Of a stretch of 56,469 nucleotides of DNA, positions 9,167 to 18,391 are shown one piece after another. Origin of the DNA: Soonwooa sp032062245 (GTDB lineage Bacteria > Bacteroidota > Bacteroidia > Flavobacteriales > Weeksellaceae); assembly GCF_032062245.1 (NCBI RefSeq), contig NZ_DAMBQF010000016.1, forward strand, positions 1-56,469. Reading direction: 5' to 3'. The position numbers were made by a program, and so were the translations under genes. The notes beneath the pieces were generated by a model, which saw nothing but the letters and a program-made list of their open reading frames with translations, was not told the DNA's origin and made no database searches. The stretch's first letter is position 1, and every line of letters starts with the position of its first letter.

Positions 9167-11359
9167 ATGAACAAATTAGTATCTGTTTCTATCCTTATTC
9201 TTGCTGGTGCTTTCGCTAACGCACAACAAGTTAAGAAGGACACTCTAAAGAAAGAAACTGAAATAGAAGAAGTTGAACTTTTTGGTTTGAAAAATAGACA
9301 ACCAGAAGGATTAGAAGTGATTACGAGACTACCACTTAAGACTAGAGAGCAAATACAAAGTATCTCTGTTATTTCACACAAAGTAATTGAGAATCTAGGA
9401 GGATTAACAATTACAGAGGTAGCCAAAAATATTCCTGGAGTAACCCAGTTTGGGAGCTACGGAGGAACAAGAGAGAGTATGTCTATTAGAGGATATCGTG
9501 GAGTTCCTGTTCTTAAAAATGGAGTGATGATGGATTCTGACTTCAGAACCGGAGCGATGCTAACAGATATGCAAGGTGTTGAAAGTATTCAGGTTATTAA
9601 AGGTTCTGCTGCAGTTACGCAAGGTATTGGAGACGGACTTGGAGCAGCTGGAGGAGTTATCAATGTGGTAACAAAGGGACCTCAATTTATTAACAAAGGA
9701 AATGTCGGATTTAGATATGGAAGTTGGGATTTTTATAGACCAACATTAGATATTCAACGTGTATTAGATTCTAAAGGGCAACTAGCATTTAGATTTAATG
9801 CCGCTTATCAGAATAATAATTCATTCAGAGATTATGTATCTACAGACAGAATTTATGTAAATCCATCATTTGCTATTAGACCAGATGATAAAACGGAAAT
9901 TATTGTTGAAATGGATTATATGCACAACAATACTACACCAGATAGAGGAACGGTTAATTTGGCAACAGGAGATATTAACGCATTGTATGAAATGCCAAAA
10001 GGAAAATTCCTTGGTTTCTCATCAGATAATGTAAAAACTAATAGTTTTAACTTTTCAACTGCTGCTACTAGAAAATTAACCGACAAGTTGAAATTAAGAG
10101 CAGCTTACATGAGTTCGTCATACCACTCTGATAATATTGGAGCTTCTTTGTCTCCAGTTGATTCGAAAAATCCAAATGAACTAAGAAATCGTACTATCGG
10201 CCGAAGTGGCAAAGAAGATATTAACAAAGTTTTACAGTTGGATTTAATTGGTCAAGATGTGCAAACAGGATTCTTGAAGCATACTTTTCAATTAGGATTT
10301 GATTGGAAAGAAACAGATGTAACAAGTACTGCATATGATGCTAAGAAATCAGATGGAACAATAATAAAAAATGTTGATCAAATTAATGTACTTACCGATA
10401 TTAATAACCAATTACCTTATGATATAACTTGGAGTGCCAAGACACCAATCAATACGCTGGCAAGTACGTTTGGATTTATGGCTCAAGATGTTATTACAGT
10501 TAATAAATATGTGAAAGCTCATTTGGGTATTCGATATAGCCATCTAAATGCTGCGAAAGAAGGAATGAAGAATGAAGCTTGGAATCCTTCTTTTGGATTA
10601 ATGTTGTTCCCTGTAGAGAACCTCAATGTATTTGGATCGTATACAACAACAACCGCTTTGAGAAGCTCTATGAATCCATTATTCGGAGGAGGAACCGTTG
10701 GAGCATCAATAACAGAACAATGGGAAGCAGGGATTAAATCGGACTGGCTAAATGAAAAACTTAGGTTTAATGTAACTTTGTTCGATATTAAGACGGATAA
10801 TCTTTCTTATGCTATTAATAATGAAGCTGGTCAATCAACAGGTTTATACGGATTGGCTGGAGAGTTGAAAAGAAAAGGAGTGGAAGTAGAGTTAATTGGT
10901 AGAATTCTTCCAAATCTTCAAGTTATGACAGGTTGGGCATATCTTGATGCACAATACCAAAATAGTCCATCTTATGTTAACGGATCAGCACCTATGAATT
11001 CTCCAAAGCATACAGCTAATGTATGGTTGAATTATAAATTCAATCAAGGTATTTTAAATAGATTAGATGTTGGAGCCGGAATATATTATGTAGGACAAAG
11101 ACCTGTAGATGAATGGACACAAAAAACTATTAATACATTACATGTTAATAGCGTAACTCCTGGTTTAAAACCATTTATGATGAAAGAGTATACTACAGTG
11201 GATGCGCAGGTTGGTTATGCACTTAAAAATGGAGTGGGTGTTCGTGTTTTCTTTAATAATATTTTTGATGCTGTTGGTTACAATTCGTATTTCAGAGGAG
11301 GTTACATTGACCAAATTCAGCCTCGAAACTTTGCAGTACAACTTAACTACAAATTCTAA
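9167..11359 (+). CDS. TonB-dependent siderophore receptor
   Basis: A 730-aa outer-membrane transporter. I chose the ATG at 9167 rather than an in-frame ATG at 9092, because it begins a clean signal peptide (MNKLVSVSILILAGAFANAQ) and follows a -7 element. The plug domain covers about residues 50-175 (ISVISHKVIENLGG, GVTQFGSYGG, SIRGYRGVPVLKNGV, VESIQVIKGSAAV, GGVINVVTKGP). The remainder is a 22-strand barrel ending in the outer-membrane signature F(AVQLNYK)F. The plug pattern is that of FhuA/FpvA-type siderophore receptors, so ferric-siderophore import energised by TonB-ExbBD is the likely role; the ligand is unknown. No N-terminal carboxypeptidase-like or signalling extension is seen. The gene is monocistronic, bounded by terminators on both sides. 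Confidence 0.93.
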   Translation: MNKLVSVSILILAGAFANAQQVKKDTLKKETEIEEVELFGLKNRQPEGLEVITRLPLKTREQIQSISVISHKVIENLGGLTITEVAKNIPGVTQFGSYGGTRESMSIRGYRGVPVLKNGVMMDSDFRTGAMLTDMQGVESIQVIKGSAAVTQGIGDGLGAAGGVINVVTKGPQFINKGNVGFRYGSWDFYRPTLDIQRVLDSKGQLAFRFNAAYQNNNSFRDYVSTDRIYVNPSFAIRPDDKTEIIVEMDYMHNNTTPDRGTVNLATGDINALYEMPKGKFLGFSSDNVKTNSFNFSTAATRKLTDKLKLRAAYMSSSYHSDNIGASLSPVDSKNPNELRNRTIGRSGKEDINKVLQLDLIGQDVQTGFLKHTFQLGFDWKETDVTSTAYDAKKSDGTIIKNVDQINVLTDINNQLPYDITWSAKTPINTLASTFGFMAQDVITVNKYVKAHLGIRYSHLNAAKEGMKNEAWNPSFGLMLFPVENLNVFGSYTTTTALRSSMNPLFGGGTVGASITEQWEAGIKSDWLNEKLRFNVTLFDIKTDNLSYAINNEAGQSTGLYGLAGELKRKGVEVELIGRILPNLQVMTGWAYLDAQYQNSPSYVNGSAPMNSPKHTANVWLNYKFNQGILNRLDVGAGIYYVGQRPVDEWTQKTINTLHVNSVTPGLKPFMMKEYTTVDAQVGYALKNGVGVRVFFNNIFDAVGYNSYFRGGYIDQIQPRNFAVQLNYKF

Positions 11360-11402
11360 AAACACTTTTTCATTTTTCAATTTAATATTTCTTTGACAAG
11401 AG

Positions 11403-11432
11403 GCGACCTCAAAATTTTGAGGCCGCTTTTTT
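11403..11432 (+). terminator. Terminator after the TonB-dependent receptor gene
   Basis: Stem GCGaCCTCAAAA / TTTTGAGGcCGC (11403-11414 and 11415-11426, one internal mismatch) followed by TTTTTT at 11427-11432. Confidence 0.85.
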
Positions 11433-11568
11433 AATTTTGAAAATCATATCAAAAATTAAATTTTATTCTATATGTTATAAGAGTACAATTTAATTCATAA
11501 AATGTATTTAGTTCTTAAAATTTAATTAAATATTATTAATGTTATGCGCGTTTTTGTTGTTGAAGTAA

Positions 11569-11576
11569 TATATTTG
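11569..11576 (+). promoter_or_regulatory. -7 promoter element of the metalloprotease gene
   Basis: TATATTTG matches TAnnTTTG 20 bp before the ATG at 11597. Upstream TTG triplets exist but at a spacing of about 12 bp, shorter than usual, so the -33 element is uncertain. Confidence 0.45.
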
Positions 11577-11596
11577 CGCCCTAACTTTTTATTTTT

Positions 11597-13819
11597 ATGA
11601 AATTAATAATTACAACTTTTGCTTTGGCGCTATCAGTTCCTATGCTACATGCACAATGGATAAAAGTAACGCCTAGCAGTATTGAACTTAAAAACAGCAA
11701 TCTTAATAATGCAAGTTTTTATAAAGTTGACATCAAGCAAATACAAACGCAGTTACTATCAGCTTCCAAAGTTGGAGCAGGACAAACGGTTAATGTGTAT
11801 GTCCCAACAACTTCTGGAAAGATAGAACGTTTCGCAGTAAATAGCTTTCCCGTAATGGACGAAGCTTTAGCGAAACGATATAATCTAGGTTCGTATGTGG
11901 GCGTTGGAATTGACGATCCTACTAAAACAATTCGTTTTAGTGTTGCGCCCAATGATTTCCAAGCTACAATTATGGGTGGTGACAGATACGAGTTTATCAG
12001 TCCAACGAGTTTAGATAAAACTTACTATGCTATTAGTGAAAAATCTAATAAAAATGGACATTCTTTTATTTGTAGTACTAAAGAAAATCCAGAATCTGTA
12101 GCACGTTTGCAAAAACTAAAAGATGAGGCGGCTACTGCAAGTAAATCCAGTAATAAAACCTCCCACACCCTTCGTTTGGCAATGTCTGTAACTGGTGAAT
12201 ATACAAGTTATTTTGGAGGTAAGGCAAATGCTTTAGCACAAATTAATGCGACTCTTACACGTGTTAATGCTGTGTTTGAGCAAGAATTTAACCTTCATGT
12301 TAATGCTATTGATGCTCCAGCTTTAATTTTTGAATCTGCATCAAGCGATCCTTATAGTTCATCATCACAAATGTGTAAATGGAATTATGAATTAATGAAT
12401 GTTTTGCACGGTGGACAATATGGTGTAACAGATGCTAGTTTTGACATTGGACACTTATTCGGTGCTACTGGAGGTGGCGGTAATGCAGGGTGTATAGGTT
12501 GTATAGGTAGCAATGATGTGTCTTATACAGCTGTTTCAGCTAGCGATCCAGACGGTTGTGGTTATGCATTTAATTCTCCAAACAATTATAAAGGTAGTGG
12601 CATTACGTCTCCAGGCGATGATAAACCATTTGGTGATAGTTTTGATATCGATTATGTTGCTCACGAGATGGGACACCAGTTGGGAGATAGCCACACATAT
12701 AGTTTCTACGAACAATATTTGAATACTGAAGTAGAACCAGGTTCTGGATCGACAATTATGGGTTATGCTGGTATTACAGGGTCATCAACAGATTTACAAT
12801 CACATTCTGATCCATATTTCCATTCAATAAGTATCGATCAAGTGCAGACAGTATTATCTGGCAATGTGAGTGTGAAAAATCCTATTACTAACGGGACGCC
12901 AGTTGTTACTGCGATGCCTACAACTTATACTATTCCAAAATCTACAGCTTTTGTATTAACGGCTCAAGCAACAGATCCAGATGGTGATGCTTTAACTTAT
13001 TCTTGGGTAGAAATGAATCCTAGTAAATTGGCAAACGGTGTTACAAAATCAAATATTGGTAACACAACAAGTGGTGCAAGCTTTAGATCATGGATGCCAT
13101 CGACTAGCCCAACTCGATATTTTCCAAAATTAGCAACAGTTTTAGCGGGTAATCTTAAAAATACTTTGGACTTCGAAGCGGTGTCCACCGTTACAAAAAC
13201 TTCTAATTTCCGAGTGACAGTTAGAGATAACAAACCAGCTGGTCAAGCGCAAACTGCCTATGCAACACAAAAAATTGTTGTTGGATCTGCTGCAGCTTTC
13301 ACTGTAAACGCACCAACTGGTAGTGCTGGTAGTCCTATTAATTTAACTTGGGTTGTTTCGGGGACAAATGCTTCACCATATAATGTTACTAATGTCAAAG
13401 TTGATTATACTGCTGATAATGGTGCGACTTGGGTGACGCTTTTGGAGACAACTCCTAATAACGGAGCCGCTTCTGTAACTTTCCCAGCGGAGTTAGCTAA
13501 CAAAACAGTTATCGTAAGAGTTTCTGCAATTAATAATGTGTTCTACGCAGTTAAGAAGTTTACTTTAGGAGCTCTTGCAACTTCTGAAGTTAACAAAACT
13601 GCTGTTAAACTTTATCCAAATCCAGTTGTTGATGTTGTACATTTCTCTAATGTGAAATCTACAGTTGTTTACGAGATCTTCAATGCTGCTGGTCAACTTG
13701 TGATGAAGGGTGAATCTAAAGATGCACAGATTAACGTTTCTAAATTGCTTAAAGGTCTTTACCTTATTAAAACCAATATTAACGGCGAATCATCATCTAC
13801 CAAATTTGAGAAGAATTAA
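11597..13819 (+). CDS. Reprolysin-like zinc metalloprotease with T9SS sorting domain
   Basis: A 740-aa secreted protease. The signal peptide is residues 1-19 (ending LHAQ). A propeptide-like region extends to about residue 190. The catalytic domain (~195-425) has the metzincin motif HEMGHQLGDSH, with zinc ligands H356, H360 and H366 and catalytic E357, followed by the Met-turn region STIMGYAG. Several Cys pairs occur before the active site (CIGCIG, DGCGY). An Ig/cadherin-like module (ATDPDGDALTYSWVEMNP) follows at ~450-560 and a second beta module at ~565-655. The final ~75 residues (VKLYPNPVVDVVHFSN onward) form a type A T9SS signal. Comparable M12-like proteases in Flavobacteriia digest host or environmental protein; the substrate here is unknown. 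It is monocistronic. Confidence 0.92.
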   Translation: MKLIITTFALALSVPMLHAQWIKVTPSSIELKNSNLNNASFYKVDIKQIQTQLLSASKVGAGQTVNVYVPTTSGKIERFAVNSFPVMDEALAKRYNLGSYVGVGIDDPTKTIRFSVAPNDFQATIMGGDRYEFISPTSLDKTYYAISEKSNKNGHSFICSTKENPESVARLQKLKDEAATASKSSNKTSHTLRLAMSVTGEYTSYFGGKANALAQINATLTRVNAVFEQEFNLHVNAIDAPALIFESASSDPYSSSSQMCKWNYELMNVLHGGQYGVTDASFDIGHLFGATGGGGNAGCIGCIGSNDVSYTAVSASDPDGCGYAFNSPNNYKGSGITSPGDDKPFGDSFDIDYVAHEMGHQLGDSHTYSFYEQYLNTEVEPGSGSTIMGYAGITGSSTDLQSHSDPYFHSISIDQVQTVLSGNVSVKNPITNGTPVVTAMPTTYTIPKSTAFVLTAQATDPDGDALTYSWVEMNPSKLANGVTKSNIGNTTSGASFRSWMPSTSPTRYFPKLATVLAGNLKNTLDFEAVSTVTKTSNFRVTVRDNKPAGQAQTAYATQKIVVGSAAAFTVNAPTGSAGSPINLTWVVSGTNASPYNVTNVKVDYTADNGATWVTLLETTPNNGAASVTFPAELANKTVIVRVSAINNVFYAVKKFTLGALATSEVNKTAVKLYPNPVVDVVHFSNVKSTVVYEIFNAAGQLVMKGESKDAQINVSKLLKGLYLIKTNINGESSSTKFEKN

Positions 13820-13839
13820 TTTCTTTATTAAATAGAATA

Positions 13840-13871
13840 AAAAAAGAGATGGAATTTTCCATCTCTTTTTT
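13840..13871. terminator. Bidirectional terminator between convergent genes
   Basis: AAAAAAGAGATGGA / TCCATCTCTTTTTT around a 4-nt loop. It carries T tracts on both strands and serves the metalloprotease gene (+) and the three-gene exported operon (-). Confidence 0.9.
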
Positions 13872-13876
13872 GTTAT

Positions 13877-14269
13877 TTATTGGCGTACTTCAAAGTATTT
13901 ATAATCTTCTTCTGCGCTTGGTTCTTTTTCAAAACTTAACTTCGCTACATTGTCGACTTTGTATTTGTATTTAATGGTGTCGCCAGATTGTATGTTGGCT
14001 TCGTAATAAAATCCATTCTCTGTCCACCAAGTTCCAGAAGTTTGATAGCGTTGGGCACGACCTTGGATTTTTGTTGCATTATCTGCGACAAATTTTCCAT
14101 CCGCGGCTCTGGTTATTGTGCGAGACCTCGTGATTGATGCATTGTCAAATGCCATAGACCATTTTCCAATTAATTGACTATCATGGTTTTTGCTATCACC
14201 AGTATTGGATTTTGATGCGTTACAATTTAATAATGTCAAAAGACCAAAACCTAAAAGAAGAGTTTTCAT
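13877..14269 (-). CDS. Putative lipoprotein of unknown function
   Basis: A 130-aa protein with a short hydrophobic leader and a likely lipobox (LLTLLNC, Cys16). Mature residues ~33-130 look like a small beta-sheet domain of the lipocalin-like kind (LIGKWSMAFDNASI, TSGTWWTENGFYYEA, YKYKVDNVAKLSFEK). It is probably an outer- or inner-membrane-anchored periplasmic protein. It is the last gene of a tight three-gene operon: its start lies 2 bp after the stop of the 898-aa gene. I do not recognise the family. Confidence 0.75.
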   Translation of the reverse strand: MKTLLLGFGLLTLLNCNASKSNTGDSKNHDSQLIGKWSMAFDNASITRSRTITRAADGKFVADNATKIQGRAQRYQTSGTWWTENGFYYEANIQSGDTIKYKYKVDNVAKLSFEKEPSAEEDYKYFEVRQ

Positions 14270-14271
14270 AT

Positions 14272-16968
14272 TTACTTAGTGGTATAATATTTAAAATAAA
14301 GACATCTACTTTGCAAATCTTTGAAGGACTGCGTATCCGCATAGTTTTGTTTTAACTGTGCAAAATAAGTTCTGTATTTGTCATTTTTAGTTTTGTCAAT
14401 TTGTGCATCAAAAGCTTTACGTTTTTGTTCATAGTTAGGATCGTCCCAAGATAAATTATTTTGTTGTTTAGACTCCCACTGATAATATTTTCCTTGCTCC
14501 GCACTTGCCATTTGGAACAAGATTCTTGCTTTTTGGTCTTTGTCAGTTGTTTGATCCAAAGCTTTTTTGTAATAATTAATTGACAAATCAAAATTCTCTG
14601 GTTTTATATAACTCGTGTACGAATAGTTTTTGTAGTAATATTTGTACGGAGTGTCGGTTTTCCAAAAATCATATTTGTTCCAACCAGCATTGTTAAGATC
14701 CATCACAAAAAGTTCGCGATAATATCCCAAAATAGAAGAGTTGTACAACATGTTTCCGATTAACTGATTGGCTTGCGCTGCCTTCGGACCAGTTCCCGCT
14801 CCAATTTTTTGAAGTTCAATCGCGGTATTTGCTAATTCCAATTTGTTCATATCTGCTCCGATCATTGGGAAATCCGATACAAAACTTTCAGCTTTCATAC
14901 TTTCGGTTTCAGCGCTTCCAAAACTCTCCCATACATTATGGCCAAAAACTAATGGCGATATATTATTAAAACCATTATAAATACTAGGATCTGTCGGCGT
15001 CTTGTTATCATTAGTATTATTGTACATACTTAAATCATTTAAACCTCCAAAATCTTTTATTTTAGAATAGTAATCTTTCGCCTTAGTGAAATTTGCATTT
15101 CGCATTTCTTGATCACCATAGATTAAATTGAAAAACGCATCAGGATTTCCTTTGATGTCAATATTTTTAGAAACAACTTCTTTTTCGAAAGCGGTTTTGT
15201 TGTCTTTGTTAATGAATGATTGTAGTTTTTTCGCCAAATCTGCGTTTGGGCTGTATTGTAAAGACGATAACGAATTGTTCATCAAATAAGCTTTTCCATC
15301 TTCACCTTGCAAAAAGTAACGATTTGCTAAAATATCAACCAAAAAATCTGAAGTTGATGGCGGCGAATAATCGTAATATTCTGTACTGTCACTTGCTTTT
15401 TTCTCAGGTTTAATGAAATACTCTTTGTATTCGGTCATTAATTTGTTTTCGAAATCTGCATCAATTTTCGGTTGCGAAACGATAGCATTTAGCGCTTTCA
15501 TTTTTTTGATTTCTTGAAGATATTCAGGATTGTTGGTTTTAATATCGTTCAAAATATTATTACTCGCATCGTAATCTTTTTTCAAAAACTTAAGATAAGC
15601 AGAGGCAATTTTCCAAAATTCGTCGTTTGATTTGTCTTTTGTTTTATCAATAAATTTATCAAAATCATCGATGTAGTTGAGGACTTTGTCGTTGTCATCC
15701 CAAAGATTATCCTTTGCTGAGAAAAACGGAATTCTATTAGGATTATTGAGATAAGATTTGTCGCTTAAGTTTGCGCCTCTTTCTGTTGAATCGTCAGAAC
15801 TTCCACCAAATAAGTTTTTGAAAAAGCTGACAATTCTCGACCAAAAGCTAGGTTTCTCAACTTTTTGTTCTGTAGTTGATGTTGTAGATTTTGTGCTAGA
15901 ATTTTCCTTTGAATTTCCACTAGTTGTCGCTTCTCCTTGGTTGTTAACCTCGTCAGAATTGTACATAATCGGAAGATAGCTTCGCTCCAACTCGTTGATG
16001 CTTCGTGCTGCAAGAACTTTCAAGATTTCTGAATTTGGATCGATGTCATACATTTTTTCCATCGCAGGAATCGGGTTGCTGTAATCTCGATAAGCTAACA
16101 GGAAAGTCGCCATATTCTTCTCTTCCGGTGATTGTGCGCGCGCCATCAGATCTTTGAAAGACGTACTATCCGACAATTGCATCGATGTGAAAGCCGACTC
16201 TTTTCTCGCTTTTGAAAACGAAAATACTTTAAAGAAATTCCAATTCGCGTCCTGACCTTTTCCTAAACCACGCAACGCACCAGCCATTTGATCCAAAGCT
16301 AAATAATAAGGCGCTGACTTTAGATTAAGAGGTTCAACATATTTTTTGAAAGCGTCAACGGCTTGTTGATAATTCTGGGTATAATGATTAAATCTTACTA
16401 TTTGATAAGCGTAACGTAGCTTTATTTCAGGATTTTTTGCTGCATTATAAAGGTTGGTTAATGCGGTCATGGTATTGTTAAAATTCAAATTACTCGCATT
16501 AACAGAGGCCGTTTGCTCCGAAAAATAATAGTTGTCTGGATTACCCACAAATTTGATTTGCATATAAGGCTCCATATATTTTGCTTGTAACAAATAATCA
16601 ATGGCTTCCTTATTTTGGGTATAAAAATTCGGTCCTAACTTTTTTAAAAATGTATTGTTAGTCTTTCCTTTTTTAAACTCATTAAGATCATAATAAGAAA
16701 CTTTATTCACTAGATATTCGGTCTCGGCATAATTGTATTTATTTCCGAAAAATTTCTGCCAAGCTTCGATATTTTCATCATGAACATGGACTTCATCACC
16801 ATAGAATTTGGAAGAATAACTTAACAAAAACGGCAGGTAAGATTTGTCTTTAATAATGCTCTGCGTGAAGAGATTAAAATATTCGTAATCTGGATCGTAC
16901 CAAGCACAAGCTTGTGTCTGTTGATTGAGCGCAAAGAGAAGAAGCGCACTGATACCTATTTTTTTCAT
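14272..16968 (-). CDS. Large exported helical-repeat (TPR-like) protein of unknown function
   Basis: An 898-aa protein with a signal peptide (MKKIGISALLLFALNQQTQA). The mature N-terminus CAWYDPDYEYFNLF, with Cys as its first residue, resembles a motif seen at the start of other uncharacterised Bacteroidota exported proteins. Residues 150-330 and 420-880 are alpha-helical with TPR-like segments (IVRFNHYTQNYQQAVDAFKKY, or FTKAKDYYSKIKDF). A Ser/Thr/Gln-rich linker occurs near residues 345-375, and a short aromatic stretch FWSRIVSFFKNLFGG follows. No catalytic motif is visible. It is the middle gene of a three-gene operon: 3 bp after the upstream lipoprotein gene and 2 bp before the downstream one. 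The operon suggests one envelope complex, with this protein as scaffold (inference). Confidence 0.75.
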   Translation of the reverse strand: MKKIGISALLLFALNQQTQACAWYDPDYEYFNLFTQSIIKDKSYLPFLLSYSSKFYGDEVHVHDENIEAWQKFFGNKYNYAETEYLVNKVSYYDLNEFKKGKTNNTFLKKLGPNFYTQNKEAIDYLLQAKYMEPYMQIKFVGNPDNYYFSEQTASVNASNLNFNNTMTALTNLYNAAKNPEIKLRYAYQIVRFNHYTQNYQQAVDAFKKYVEPLNLKSAPYYLALDQMAGALRGLGKGQDANWNFFKVFSFSKARKESAFTSMQLSDSTSFKDLMARAQSPEEKNMATFLLAYRDYSNPIPAMEKMYDIDPNSEILKVLAARSINELERSYLPIMYNSDEVNNQGEATTSGNSKENSSTKSTTSTTEQKVEKPSFWSRIVSFFKNLFGGSSDDSTERGANLSDKSYLNNPNRIPFFSAKDNLWDDNDKVLNYIDDFDKFIDKTKDKSNDEFWKIASAYLKFLKKDYDASNNILNDIKTNNPEYLQEIKKMKALNAIVSQPKIDADFENKLMTEYKEYFIKPEKKASDSTEYYDYSPPSTSDFLVDILANRYFLQGEDGKAYLMNNSLSSLQYSPNADLAKKLQSFINKDNKTAFEKEVVSKNIDIKGNPDAFFNLIYGDQEMRNANFTKAKDYYSKIKDFGGLNDLSMYNNTNDNKTPTDPSIYNGFNNISPLVFGHNVWESFGSAETESMKAESFVSDFPMIGADMNKLELANTAIELQKIGAGTGPKAAQANQLIGNMLYNSSILGYYRELFVMDLNNAGWNKYDFWKTDTPYKYYYKNYSYTSYIKPENFDLSINYYKKALDQTTDKDQKARILFQMASAEQGKYYQWESKQQNNLSWDDPNYEQKRKAFDAQIDKTKNDKYRTYFAQLKQNYADTQSFKDLQSRCLYFKYYTTK

Positions 16969-16971
16969 AAT

Positions 16972-17952
16972 TTATTTCAGAATGTTTTTATAATGTTGTG
17001 TAAACTGGCTATCTAGATGATAATAGATAATTTGGTAAGGATATTTTAGCTTGTTGTCGATAAAGTTAATACTTTCTTGGATATCCGATTCGGGGATTTC
17101 TTCAACTTTTATTTCGAAACCTTTGTTAAGATACATCCCAAAATAGAAGTCATCTTTCAAAACTTTATAGTTGTTTTCGCCAACTTTTTCAAAATTTGGA
17201 TTTTCTAAATCGGAAGTTTTTACGGCGTTAATGAGTTTGTGTTTTCCTAAATGATTGGTCACAATCGCCCACGAGTAGATTGGAAGAGCAATGTCAAGTT
17301 TCACAGGATAATCTTCGATGTTGCTGAGATAGGATTTTAAAAGTTTTAAATCTAAAATCGAATTTTTATGAGATTTTTCTAAAGGCGAAGACGTCGAATA
17401 ACACATCAAATACAACTTTTTAACTGGCGGAACTCCCATTGTTTTTTTATCTCTTACCTGATGCAGACGCAATGTCGATGTAATGTCGCGTTTCGAAATA
17501 CGTTGAAGTTCTTTCAAAAATAGAAAGTAATCGTCCTTTGTTCCTTTTGTCCAATCGCTGTCAATTTGGATTTCGTTAGCCAAATCAAAATTCATTTTTT
17601 TTGAAATCTCATTAACTTGATCAAAGGTTTTTTGTGCTAAAAGCGTGACGTCTTGTTTTGAAATTTTGTACCAAGTTTCGTTGGTGATGAATACAACAGG
17701 AACTATTATTTTATTGATTTTAGAAGTGTCTTTCCTTTTTAAAATACCAACAGCTTCATAATTGTTTCCACTTTTTTGTATATCAAAGAAACGAGTGTAA
17801 AGATTTTCTACTTTCGATTGGTTGAGAAGTTTAGATTCTTCTTGATTTAAACCAAATGTGCTTCTCCAATAATAAAAACCATAGTCATGATCTATGTTTT
17901 TGTTACACGACCATAATAGTAATAGTAAAAAAAGGTATAATAGTTTTTTCAT
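16972..17952 (-). CDS. Putative lipoprotein of unknown function, first gene of exported operon
   Basis: A 326-aa protein with a strongly hydrophobic leader and a lipobox (LLLLWSC, Cys16), so it should be anchored in an envelope membrane and face the periplasm or surface. The mature part is mixed alpha/beta; YPVKLDIALPIYSWAIV and WRSTFGLNQEES are recognisable landmarks but I cannot assign a family. It leads an operon with the 898-aa helical protein and the 130-aa lipoprotein, separated by 3 and 2 bp. A promoter candidate lies at 17970-18001. Confidence 0.75.
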   Translation of the reverse strand: MKKLLYLFLLLLLWSCNKNIDHDYGFYYWRSTFGLNQEESKLLNQSKVENLYTRFFDIQKSGNNYEAVGILKRKDTSKINKIIVPVVFITNETWYKISKQDVTLLAQKTFDQVNEISKKMNFDLANEIQIDSDWTKGTKDDYFLFLKELQRISKRDITSTLRLHQVRDKKTMGVPPVKKLYLMCYSTSSPLEKSHKNSILDLKLLKSYLSNIEDYPVKLDIALPIYSWAIVTNHLGKHKLINAVKTSDLENPNFEKVGENNYKVLKDDFYFGMYLNKGFEIKVEEIPESDIQESINFIDNKLKYPYQIIYYHLDSQFTQHYKNILK

Positions 17953-17969
17953 GGTTTAAAAACTTATGT

Positions 17970-18001
17970 CGAATTTATTGATTTTTTTTCACAGACATCA
18001 A
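17970..18001 (-). promoter_or_regulatory. Candidate promoter of the three-gene exported operon
   Basis: On the minus strand, TTG (plus CAA 17999-18001), a 21-bp spacer and TAAATTCG (17970-17977) match TTG-N-TAnnTTTG with one mismatch. The start codon lies 17 bp further on. Confidence 0.4.
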
Positions 18002-18041
18002 TTTAACATAATAAAATATTTTATGTTTTTTAATTAAAAGC

Positions 18042-18072
18042 TTGCATAGTTTTAGTTTTAGTTTTAGTTTTG
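18042..18072 (+). promoter_or_regulatory. Promoter whose spacer is a four-copy hexamer repeat
   Basis: TTG at 18042-18044, 20 bp, then TAGTTTTG at 18065-18072: a full match to the Bacteroidota promoter pattern. The spacer is mostly the tandem hexamer AGTTTT, and the fourth copy supplies part of the -7 element. Initiation would be near 18079, about 23 nt before the ATG at 18102. Confidence 0.65.
18048..18071 (+). repeat. Tandem hexamer (AGTTTT)x4 inside a promoter
   Basis: Four perfect contiguous copies of AGTTTT, with no interruption. Simple repeats of this kind change copy number by replication slippage; each step would alter the TTG to -7 spacing by 6 bp. Confidence 0.95.
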
Positions 18073-18101
18073 AGCTGATTAACAAACTAAAATTTCACAA
18101 A

Positions 18102-18341
18102 ATGAAAAAATTATTATTAGTTGCAGCTATAGGTGTTGCAGGAATTATGAGTGCAAATACAATTGCAGTGGATAGCAATAATATAGAATATGCCGCGCAA
18201 AATATTGAAACAAATACGAAAATTTATGATTGTTTACTTATTCAATATGATTGTGGTTCTATGGGAATAGCGTGCGGAAATAATATGGCAGAAATTATTG
18301 AAATGGCTTGGAATGGATATGATTTTATGTGTAATGACTAA
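18102..18341 (+). CDS. Small exported Cys-containing protein
   Basis: A 79-aa protein of unknown function. The ATG at 18102 begins a standard signal peptide (MKKLLLVAAIGVAGIMSANT), whereas the longer frame from a TTG at 18042 only translates the promoter repeat and is rejected. The mature part is about 58 residues, acidic, and has four Cys (IYDCLLIQYDCGSMGIACG and FMCND), suitable for two disulfides. It lies 50 bp upstream of a GLPGLI-family gene and is separated from it by a hairpin with a T run. The sequence suggests a secreted small structural or peptide-like product, but nothing shows which. Confidence 0.7.
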   Translation: MKKLLLVAAIGVAGIMSANTIAVDSNNIEYAAQNIETNTKIYDCLLIQYDCGSMGIACGNNMAEIIEMAWNGYDFMCND

Positions 18342-18365
18342 CAGTATTAGTATAATTTAAAATCG

Positions 18366-18388
18366 AGGCGGAGATATCCGTCTTTTTT
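18366..18388 (+). terminator. Terminator or attenuator hairpin directly before the GLPGLI gene
   Basis: Stem AGGCGGA / TCCGTCT (18366-18372 and 18377-18383, one G-T pair) around a GATA loop, then TTTTTT to 18388. The T run ends only 3 nt before the ATG of the next gene at 18392. Confidence 0.7.
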
Positions 18389-18391
18389 ATT

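Noticed and set aside
18042..18101. TTG-started N-terminal extension of the small Cys-containing protein
   Set aside because: It translates the promoter hexamer repeat into Ser-Phe repeats; the ATG at 18102 starts a proper signal peptide after the predicted transcription start.
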